A DNA stretch of 16,170 nucleotides from an uncultured Muribaculaceae bacterium. GTDB taxonomy: Bacteria; Bacteroidota; Bacteroidia; Bacteroidales; Muribaculaceae. Below the pieces are notes generated by a model. The model ran no database searches and was not told the origin of the DNA. It saw only the letters and a program-made list of their open reading frames with translations. Each line of letters opens with the position of its first letter. The first letter of the stretch is position 1. A program made the translations under genes and the position numbers. Shown one piece after another: positions 1 through 5,974 of the stretch. The DNA lies in assembly GCA_910578805.1 (NCBI GenBank), contig CAJTRS010000039.1, forward strand, positions 1 to 16,170, given 5' to 3'.

Positions 1-45
1 AGCGAATCTTTTTTTGGCACCGGAATTAGTCTTAATCTTAGGCAT
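1..45 (-). CDS. rpmI: 50S ribosomal protein L35, N-terminal fragment (cut by window edge)
   Basis: Only the first 15 codons are present; the rest lies beyond base 1. The reverse strand from the ATG at 45 reads MPKIKTNSGAKKRFA, the typical lysine-rich beginning of bacterial L35, a small protein of the large ribosomal subunit of about 65 residues. It starts 44 bp downstream of the infC stop, and thrS-infC-rpmI(-rplT) is a widely conserved order, so it is probably co-transcribed with them. rplT would be expected next, outside the window. The identification rests on the N-terminal match and the context. Confidence 0.9.
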   Translation of the reverse strand, partial: MPKIKTNSGAKKRFA

Positions 46-89
46 TTGTGTTACGTTTAAAAAATAATAATTATATCAGTATAATCTGG

Positions 90-674
90 TTATTTCTTTT
101 TTGGCGAGAGCATGATGATCATGCGCTTTCCCTCGAGTACGGGCATCTGCTCCACCTTGCCGTATTCTTCAAGGTCGTTGGCAAATCTGAGCAACAGTAC
201 TTCGCCCTGTTCCTTGAACAATATGCTTCGGCCGCGGAAGAACACATAGGCCTTGACCTTGGCTCCTTCCTGCAGGAATCCCATGGCGTGCTTGAGCTTG
301 AAGTTGTAGTCATGGTCATCGGTCTGCGGTCCGAATCGAATCTCTTTCACCACCACTTTGGTGGCTTTGGCTTTCTGTTCCTTCTGGTGCTTTTTCTGCT
401 GATAGAGGAACTTCTGATAATCCAGAACCTTGCACACCGGAGGTGCTGCGTTGGGCGATATCTCAATGAGGTCAAGCCCCATATCGTCAGCTATCCTGAG
501 TGCCTGCTGAATGGTGTATATGCCTGTCTCTACGTTGTCGCCCACAAGACGCACTTCACGGGCGCGGATATGGTCGTTGATAGCGTATTGGTCTTTGGCG
601 TTGTTGGCGCCACGGGACTGGCGACCGGCGTCGTTGGGCCGGCGGGATCCCGGTACAAAGGGTTTTTTCTCCAT
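90..674 (-). CDS. infC: Translation initiation factor IF-3
   Basis: IF-3 binds the 30S subunit, prevents premature 50S joining and checks start-codon/initiator-tRNA pairing. The 194-residue product has the family's two-domain layout. The N-domain runs from about residue 30 (QYAINDHIRAREVRLVGD) to 85, with the signature EISPNAAPPVCKVLDYQKF around 71-89. A Lys/Gln-rich linker helix covers about 90-107. The C-domain covers about 108-190 and includes KEIRFGPQTDDHDYNFKLKHA and VFFRGRSILFKEQGE. The first 28 residues are a basic, Gly/Asn-rich extension before the conserved core. The chosen start is an ATG 9 bp after the thrS stop, rather than the AUU familiar from Escherichia coli. It is the middle gene of thrS-infC-rpmI, and the close spacing suggests one transcript. 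Confidence 0.97.
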   Translation of the reverse strand: MEKKPFVPGSRRPNDAGRQSRGANNAKDQYAINDHIRAREVRLVGDNVETGIYTIQQALRIADDMGLDLIEISPNAAPPVCKVLDYQKFLYQQKKHQKEQKAKATKVVVKEIRFGPQTDDHDYNFKLKHAMGFLQEGAKVKAYVFFRGRSILFKEQGEVLLLRFANDLEEYGKVEQMPVLEGKRMIIMLSPKKK

Positions 675-683
675 TCAGTGGGG

Positions 684-2621
684 TTATTGATTAATCATTT
701 CTTCGACTTCTTTAGCCAAATTCGATGCAAAGGTAGCAATTTTCATCGTACCTTTATCACCTTCGCCCTGTTTTCTTACCGAAATTTCTCCATTTTCGGC
801 TTCTTTCTCACCGACTATGAGCAAATAGGGTATGCGCCGGAGCTCGTTGTCGCGGATTTTCTTGCCAATCTTTTCGTTGCGGTCATCGACTATGGTGCGC
901 ACATCGGCTGCGTTGAGCTGCTTGGCCACAGAGTAGGCGTAGTCGTTGAACTTCTCGCTGATGGGCAGTACCACGGCCTGATCCGGAGCGAGCCACAGGG
1001 GGAAGCGTCCGGCAGTGTGCTCGAGCAGCACGGCCACGAAGCGTTCCATGGAGCCGAACGGCGCGCGGTGTATCATCACGGGGCGGTGCTTCTGGTTGTC
1101 TGCGCCGGTGTATTCGAGCTGGAAGCGTTCGGGCAGGTTGTAGTCAACCTGTATGGTGCCCAACTGCCAACGGCGGCCTATTGCGTCCTTGACCATGAAG
1201 TCGAGTTTGGGACCGTAGAATGCGGCTTCGCCAAGCTCTTTGCGGGCTTTGAGGCCTTTTTCCTCACAGGCTTCTATGATGGCGTTTTCGGCCAGATGCC
1301 AGTTTTCGTCGCTGCCGATGTATTTCTCCTTGTTGTTGGGGTCGCGGAGCGATATCTGGGCTTCGAAGTTGTCAAATTTGAGCGCCTTGAAGATGTAGAA
1401 TATTATATCCATCACCTTGAGGAACTCGTTCTTGATCTGGTCGGGAGCGCAGAATATGTGGGCATCGTCCTGAGTGAATCCGCGAACGCGGGTCAGTCCG
1501 TGGAGCTCGCCGCTCTGTTCGTAGCGATACACGGTGCCGAATTCGGCAAGGCGTAAGGGCAGGTCGCGGTAGCTGCGGGGGAATGCCTTGAATATCTCGC
1601 AGTGGTGGGGGCAGTTCATGGGTTTGAGCAGATACTCCTCGCCCTCTTCGGGGGTGTGTATGGGCTGGAAAGAGTCTTTGCCGTATTTTGCATAGTGGCC
1701 TGAGGTCACATAGAGCATCTTGTTGCCTATATGGGGAGTGATCACCTGCTGGTAGCCATACTGTTTCTGTATCTTGCGCAGGAACTGCTCGAGGCGGTCA
1801 CGCAGGGCGGCGCCTTTGGGGAGCCACAAGGGGAGACCGGCGCCTACATTCTGTGAGAATGCGAACAGCTCCATCTCCTTGCCGAGTTTGCGGTGGTCGC
1901 GTTTCTTGGCTTCTTCGAGCACCTGGAGATATTCCTCGAGCATCTTCTGCTTGGGGAATGTGATGCCATACACGCGCACAAGCTGGTTGCGCTTTTCATC
2001 GCCGCGCCAGTAGGCTCCGGCGAGTGACATTACTTTCACAGCCTTTATCGGTGCGGTGGTGGGGATATGCGGGCCGCGGCACAGGTCGGTGAACGAGCCC
2101 TGGGTGTAGGTGGTTATGTGTCCGTCCTCGAGTTCGCTGATGAGCTCGCACTTGTACTGCTCGCCGCGATCGCCGAAGAGCCTGAGGGCATCGTCCTTGG
2201 ATATGTCGGCACGAACTATGGGCTGCTTTTCGCGGGCAAGTTCGAGCATCTTCTTCTCTATCTTGGGGAAGTCGGCCGCGGTGAGTGTGTGTTCACCCGG
2301 GTCAATGTCGTAGTAGAAACCGTTTTCAATGGCCGGACCTATGCCGAATTTCACTCCCGGATAGAGTTCCTGGAGTGCTTCGGCGAGCAAGTGCGCCGAG
2401 CTGTGCCAGAATGCGTGCTTGCCTTCGGGATCGTCCCATTTGAATAATCTGATCTGTGCGTCCTCGGTGATGGGGCGTGTCAAGTCCCATTCCTGTTCGT
2501 TGACAGAAGCCGCCAGTACGTCCTGAGCCAGACGCGGGCTGATGCTTTCAGCAATCTGAAGCGGGGTAATGCCGCTTTCAAACTGTTTTACCGAATTGTC
2601 GGGAAAAGTAATCTGTATCAT
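684..2621 (-). CDS. thrS: Threonyl-tRNA synthetase
   Basis: ThrRS charges tRNA-Thr with threonine using ATP in the cytoplasm. The 645-residue length is normal for the full bacterial form. A TGS domain occupies about 1-61. The editing (second additional) domain has the expected HxxxH at H73/H77 and the C181/H185 pair in DLCRGPH, so Ser-tRNA editing should be intact. The class II catalytic core has the zinc ligands C337 (MNCPHHCE), H388 (TQDDAHIF) and H518 (MIHRAPFGSMERF). Motif 2 lies around YRYEQSGELHGLTRVRGF (365-382). The anticodon-binding domain spans about 545-640. The ATG at 2621 gives a TGS domain starting MIQITFPD, as in homologues. It heads the thrS-infC-rpmI operon; a promoter-like TAAATTTG and a leader hairpin lie upstream. 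Confidence 0.98.
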   Translation of the reverse strand: MIQITFPDNSVKQFESGITPLQIAESISPRLAQDVLAASVNEQEWDLTRPITEDAQIRLFKWDDPEGKHAFWHSSAHLLAEALQELYPGVKFGIGPAIENGFYYDIDPGEHTLTAADFPKIEKKMLELAREKQPIVRADISKDDALRLFGDRGEQYKCELISELEDGHITTYTQGSFTDLCRGPHIPTTAPIKAVKVMSLAGAYWRGDEKRNQLVRVYGITFPKQKMLEEYLQVLEEAKKRDHRKLGKEMELFAFSQNVGAGLPLWLPKGAALRDRLEQFLRKIQKQYGYQQVITPHIGNKMLYVTSGHYAKYGKDSFQPIHTPEEGEEYLLKPMNCPHHCEIFKAFPRSYRDLPLRLAEFGTVYRYEQSGELHGLTRVRGFTQDDAHIFCAPDQIKNEFLKVMDIIFYIFKALKFDNFEAQISLRDPNNKEKYIGSDENWHLAENAIIEACEEKGLKARKELGEAAFYGPKLDFMVKDAIGRRWQLGTIQVDYNLPERFQLEYTGADNQKHRPVMIHRAPFGSMERFVAVLLEHTAGRFPLWLAPDQAVVLPISEKFNDYAYSVAKQLNAADVRTIVDDRNEKIGKKIRDNELRRIPYLLIVGEKEAENGEISVRKQGEGDKGTMKIATFASNLAKEVEEMINQ

Positions 2622-2651
2622 TGATTATTAATATTTTATCAAATATGTTGC

Positions 2652-2672
2652 CCCGACGCCGGCGGCATCGGG
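2652..2672 (-). promoter_or_regulatory. GC-rich hairpin in the thrS 5' leader
   Basis: On the minus strand, the leader between the predicted -7 element (2693-2686) and the thrS ATG (2621) contains a 21-nt self-complementary segment. Nine base pairs (one a G-U) enclose a 3-nt loop, with outer arms CCCGA and TCGGG. No T-run follows it, so it is unlikely to be a simple terminator. It could be an RNA operator or stability element. In E. coli, ThrRS represses its own mRNA by binding leader hairpins, but no tRNA-like anticodon arm was recognised here. Confidence 0.45.
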
Positions 2673-2685
2673 TGCAAATCGACTG

Positions 2686-2693
2686 CAAATTTA
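2686..2693 (-). promoter_or_regulatory. Predicted -7 promoter element for thrS-infC-rpmI
   Basis: The minus strand reads TAAATTTG followed by C, an exact match to the Bacteroidetes housekeeping -7 consensus TAnnTTTG. No TTTG was found at the usual -33 distance, so only the -7 half is supported. It would give a leader of roughly 60 nt before the thrS ATG. Confidence 0.5.
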
Positions 2694-2777
2694 ACTTATT
2701 TATTTGATATTCCCATTATTCGCCGCACTAATTATTATGGCTTGTTGAGTCCTGAGCCGGTCAGTGTGACAGTGCGG

Positions 2778-3476
2778 TTATCGTTTGCTGCCTGAGGTGT
2801 CTGTTACCGTGAGTGCATAACCTTTCTTTTTCAGTGAGGTTATGCTGATGGAGGGGTCTTTGATCAGGCGGCGCAGATAGGTGATCTGTACATTCAGTGC
2901 CATAGAGTTGGCATAGCTGGCATCGCCCCACACTTTGCTGAGTATGGTGTCACGCCCCACGGTGTTGCCTGCATTTTCCACCAATAGCAGAAATATGTCG
3001 GCTTGCCGCGCTGACATCGCGTTAACGTCGCTTCGGTAGGTGAGTGTGGCGTTGTCATAGGAAAACACCGTGTCACCGATTGTGAATGTCCGGTTTTCAG
3101 TCCGGTTCATTTGGGCGAAGCGCTCTTCGATTCTGGCTATCAGCTCCTCGGGATAGAACGGCTTGGGTATGTAGTCATTGCCCTTGAGGCTGAAACCTTT
3201 GAGGCGGTCGGATTTTTCGGTGCGGTCGGTAAGAAAAAATATCACAGTGCGGCGGTCGTAGCGCCGGATCATGGAGGCGAGTTCAAATCCGTTGATCTGC
3301 GGCATGTTTATGTCGAGAAGTACGAGATCGGGCTTGCAGTCATTGTATAGTTCCCACCCCACGGCACCGTTGTCGGCATACGTCACCATGTAATCCTCCG
3401 CTTCCAGAAACCGCTTGAGGAGCATGGAGTTTTTCAGGTCGTCATCGACGAGGAGTATTCTTATGTGCTGTTTCAT
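2778..3476 (-). CDS. OmpR/PhoB-family response regulator
   Basis: This is the cytoplasmic output half of a two-component system, phosphorylated by the adjacent kinase and expected to bind promoter DNA. The 232 residues form a receiver domain (about 5-118) and a C-terminal winged-helix DNA-binding domain (about 128-225). Receiver residues are complete: acidic D11-D13, phospho-acceptor D55 in LVLLDINMP, T83 in FFLTDR and K105 in IPKPF. The winged-helix end has the typical LSKVWGD...VQITYLRRLIKD pattern and a KKKGYALTV wing. Its ATG overlaps the kinase stop by 4 nt (ATGA), indicating translational coupling. OmpR-type regulators usually bind tandem direct repeats one helical turn apart, and such repeats occur at 4982-5014. 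No orthologue name is assigned. Confidence 0.95.
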   Translation of the reverse strand: MKQHIRILLVDDDLKNSMLLKRFLEAEDYMVTYADNGAVGWELYNDCKPDLVLLDINMPQINGFELASMIRRYDRRTVIFFLTDRTEKSDRLKGFSLKGNDYIPKPFYPEELIARIEERFAQMNRTENRTFTIGDTVFSYDNATLTYRSDVNAMSARQADIFLLLVENAGNTVGRDTILSKVWGDASYANSMALNVQITYLRRLIKDPSISITSLKKKGYALTVTDTSGSKR

Positions 3477-4942
3477 TGGGGTATGTCGATAGTGAATGTT
3501 GAGCCGCAGCCTTTGCGGGAAGAGATTGATATGGTGCCGCCATGGGCTTCCACAAGCATTTTTACGTAGGAGAGTCCCAGTCCCATGCCCGGGGTATGAT
3601 TTGTGTCGGCGGCGCGGAAATATTTGTCGAAAATTCGGTCAAGGTCTTTTGATGATATGCCGAATCCGGTGTCGGTTATAGTTATTGTTACGTTGTGTTC
3701 CGATGCGGCTGTCGAAATGGTAATATCCACCTGCTGCGGAGAATATTTTATGGCGTTTTCGATCAGGTTGCCGATTATGTTGGCAAAGTGTATGGGGTCG
3801 GCATCGATGGTTATGTCGGATTCGGCAATGGAATAGCGCACCTCCTTGTCGGACGGTATCGAAATCATGGCGGCCGTGCGGCGTATGGCCTGTGAGGCAT
3901 TGAACCGGCTGCGGTTGAGCGGTATGAGGGTGGAGTCGTTGAATGTGATATCGCGCAGTTTGGAGAAGTATCCCGACAGGTTGTCGAGAGCTTCGCGGCT
4001 GTCGGCCAATATGCTGCGCCGGTTTGCGATGTCGGCCGACAGACGCTCGTTGTCCAGTGCCGACACACACATTTTAAGGGTGGCTATGGGTCGCTTTAGT
4101 TCGTGGATCATGGTGGTCACGAAATTGTTGCGCATGGTGTCAAGACGCTGTTGGTGCACAATGGTGCGTATCTGAAGACACAGGCATGTCACAAGCATGA
4201 GTGTGACAATGACGGTAATGAGCAGTACTCCCCATATACGGCCTAAGACCTCCGATGCCGGAATATGGTAAACGATCACCGCTGCCTGTTTCTCTAAAAT
4301 GTCGTAAGGGAGTGCGATCTCTACGGTAGGATCGAAAACCGATGTGTGTCGGCTCAGAGCGGGGCTCCATAATATGGTGTCGAGGGTGGAGAGTGTGATG
4401 TCGGCCGCTATGCCCGAATGCCTCAGGCATGAGTCTATGCCGGCCTCGGTGAAGGGGCATATGTCGTCGAGCCGGGTTTCGGCCAAGGCTCCCATAATAT
4501 CGAAATTGCGCGGTACTCCGGTGAGGGTGAACTCTTTGGCCGACAATGTGTCGCGTTTACGTCCGTTGTCGATAATGTCGAGTATCTCCCGTGCCACATG
4601 TTTTTTCTCCAGGTTTGTAAGTTCCTGTCCGCGAGGCTTGCCGAGAATATCGTAGGCATTGAGGTGATATTGCCATGTGGTGATGTTGGCAGTAACGGTG
4701 TCGCCTGAGATATTGGTATTGTAATTGTCGGTTATCCGGTTTTCGGGGTTGCGTGAGGACTTGAGACTGTTGCGTGTGTTGTGGTAGCTTTCGGCGGCCG
4801 ACATGACTGATTTATACACATCGGTCTCAGTCTGGGTCAGTGCGTAATCGTAACGTACGTATAGCCAGTAGGCCTGCATGCAAAGAAATGTGATGATAGC
4901 GCAGATGGTGGCTATGTAGAGTATCTTGATGCGGATTTTCAT
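3473..4942 (-). CDS. Membrane-bound sensor histidine kinase
   Basis: This kinase is predicted to sense an envelope signal and phosphorylate the neighbouring regulator. In the 489 residues, TM1 (about 5-27) and TM2 (about 235-258) bracket a periplasmic region of about 205 residues that I do not recognise as a named sensor fold; it holds C162 and C172. The HisKA helix carries H280 in TMIHELKRPIATLKM. The HATPase domain has an N-box NLIENAIKYS (392-401), G1 DTGFGI (424-429), an F-box-like IFDKYFRA, and G2 GMGLGLS (452-458). All catalytic motifs are intact, and no receiver is fused, so it is a classic kinase and not a hybrid HTCS. The ATG at 4942 precedes TM1 directly; the next Met (residue 22) lies inside TM1. 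A promoter-like TTTG-N19-TAAATTTG ends only 4 nt before this ATG. Confidence 0.96.
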   Translation of the reverse strand: MKIRIKILYIATICAIITFLCMQAYWLYVRYDYALTQTETDVYKSVMSAAESYHNTRNSLKSSRNPENRITDNYNTNISGDTVTANITTWQYHLNAYDILGKPRGQELTNLEKKHVAREILDIIDNGRKRDTLSAKEFTLTGVPRNFDIMGALAETRLDDICPFTEAGIDSCLRHSGIAADITLSTLDTILWSPALSRHTSVFDPTVEIALPYDILEKQAAVIVYHIPASEVLGRIWGVLLITVIVTLMLVTCLCLQIRTIVHQQRLDTMRNNFVTTMIHELKRPIATLKMCVSALDNERLSADIANRRSILADSREALDNLSGYFSKLRDITFNDSTLIPLNRSRFNASQAIRRTAAMISIPSDKEVRYSIAESDITIDADPIHFANIIGNLIENAIKYSPQQVDITISTAASEHNVTITITDTGFGISSKDLDRIFDKYFRAADTNHTPGMGLGLSYVKMLVEAHGGTISISSRKGCGSTFTIDIPQ

Positions 4943-4946
4943 ATCA

Positions 4947-4977
4947 CAAATTTACATATAAGAATCGGGGAGACAAA
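4947..4977 (-). promoter_or_regulatory. Predicted promoter of the two-component operon
   Basis: On the minus strand a TTTG (4977-4974) is followed after exactly 19 nt by TAAATTTG (4954-4947). This matches both halves of the Bacteroidetes housekeeping promoter (TTTG, 19-21 nt, TAnnTTTG). The ATG of the kinase begins at 4942, so the transcript would have almost no leader. The match is good, but the region is AT-rich, so chance cannot be excluded. Confidence 0.55.
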
Positions 4978-4981
4978 GGGG

Positions 4982-5014
4982 AGTAATGATTTAGTAATAA
5001 TTCCGTAAACATCG
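4982..5014. repeat. Three tandem 11-bp direct repeats, candidate operator for the OmpR-type regulator
   Basis: Three abutting 11-bp units (4982-4992, 4993-5003, 5004-5014) share the pattern NGTAANNATNN, with GTAA at 4983, 4994 and 5005. The first two units agree at 9 of 11 positions. A degraded fourth unit may follow at 5015. The array lies just upstream of the predicted -33 of the kinase operon (4977-4974) and about 14 bp upstream of the -33 of the GLPGLI gene (5028). A bound regulator could therefore act on both divergent promoters. OmpR/PhoB-family dimers typically recognise direct repeats spaced about 11 bp. Binding by this regulator is inference. Confidence 0.5.
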
Positions 5015-5027
5015 GATAATTAAAATA

Positions 5028-5060
5028 TTCGTAGTCCGGCATGGTGTCATGTTAACTTTG
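5028..5060 (+). promoter_or_regulatory. Predicted promoter of the GLPGLI-receptor operon 1
   Basis: TAACTTTG at 5053-5060, followed by C, matches the Bacteroidetes -7 consensus TAnnTTTG. A one-mismatch -33 element, TTCG, lies at 5028-5031 with a 21-nt spacer. The expected start of transcription near 5065 would leave a leader of about 25 nt, AT-rich and without a Shine-Dalgarno site, before the ATG at 5090. The tandem repeats lie immediately upstream. Confidence 0.55.
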
Positions 5061-5089
5061 CGGCAGATAAAATATATATATGTAAGACT

Positions 5090-5974
5090 ATGAGAAAGAT
5101 TTTAGCTATCGTCATTATCGCGGCCATAGCCGTTGGTGCAACGGTGGTTTCGGCCAAGGGAGCAAAGGTGCGTAGGGAATTGCGTATTTTTAATGCGAAA
5201 GTCCCTGAAATGAAATTGCTGGGAGAATCGGATATGGAGTTTATGTACGATTACACGTGGAGCGTTGACACCACGGTCGATGACGCTTTCAAGACTGAGC
5301 GAATGATCCTTCAGATAGCCCCCGACATGTCAATGTTTTCGAGCTACGGCAAGATTCAGGTGGATTCATTGCTTATGTGCTCTACAAGCGATGATATTCT
5401 GGCCAACCCCGAGCGTTACATGAAAGGACTGTCGGAATCGGTTGTCAAGCGTCGGTCCGACAATACGATTACCGTGACCGACAAGATATGCAACGACTGG
5501 TTCCGATTCTCCGAGCCGGTGCCCGATTTCCGATGGGAGCTGACCGGAGAGGAGAAAGAGGTGCTCGGTTACCTGTGTCAGGGTGCGCGCTGCACATTCC
5601 GCGGACGCGATTTCACGGCTTGGTTCACCGACGACATACCTGTCAGCGACGGTCCATGGAAGTTCTGCGGGCTTCCCGGCCTGATACTTGAAGCGGGGGA
5701 TTCCGCAGGGGAATATGTATTTAAATGTGTCGGCATCTATTCCACCCGTCGTCGCAACATGGAGGAATATGATGTGAGCTATAACCGTACCGACCGTATC
5801 GGCTATTACAACACACGTCACAGTTACGATATAAATCCTTACAGTTATGCGCAGACAGTGAGCGGTACCACGGTAACCTGCACTGATGAATACGGTAATC
5901 CCGATCCTACGGCATTTGACCCCATGCCATTGGACTACGATTATATAGAACGTGACTGGAACGGCAAGAGATGA
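5090..5974 (+). CDS. GLPGLI family secreted protein (module 1)
   Basis: This is a member of the GLPGLI family (TIGR01200), which is confined largely to Bacteroidetes and has no established function. The 294 residues start with a signal peptide (about 1-22, ending VVSA), so the protein should be exported to the periplasm or outer membrane. The family signature is clear: CQGARCTFRGRDFTAWFTDD (163-182), then DGPW (187-190) and GLPGLI (194-199). The Cys-to-GLPGLI spacing is 31 residues, identical to the second copy at 9957-10832. It has seven cysteines, against three in the other copy. Its stop codon overlaps the ATG of the receptor-like gene by 4 nt, implying coupled synthesis. It is the first gene after the divergent control region shared with the two-component system. 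Confidence 0.92.
   Translation: MRKILAIVIIAAIAVGATVVSAKGAKVRRELRIFNAKVPEMKLLGESDMEFMYDYTWSVDTTVDDAFKTERMILQIAPDMSMFSSYGKIQVDSLLMCSTSDDILANPERYMKGLSESVVKRRSDNTITVTDKICNDWFRFSEPVPDFRWELTGEEKEVLGYLCQGARCTFRGRDFTAWFTDDIPVSDGPWKFCGLPGLILEAGDSAGEYVFKCVGIYSTRRRNMEEYDVSYNRTDRIGYYNTRHSYDINPYSYAQTVSGTTVTCTDEYGNPDPTAFDPMPLDYDYIERDWNGKR

Noticed and set aside
48..1556. Plus-strand open frame of 502 codons opposite infC and thrS
   Set aside because: It runs antisense to two unmistakable conserved genes, shows no recognisable domain, and is low-complexity in the way shadow frames of G+C-rich third positions usually are.
2723..2777. 7-bp inverted repeat CCGCACT/AGTGCGG after the regulator stop as a terminator
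   Set aside because: The arms are 41 bp apart and no T-tract follows on the minus strand, so it is probably chance. No terminator for the two-component operon could be supported.
2778..4942. Assignment of the two-component pair as RprX/RprY
   Set aside because: The receiver sequence does not resemble RprY as I remember it, and the GLPGLI-linked context differs, so no symbol was given.
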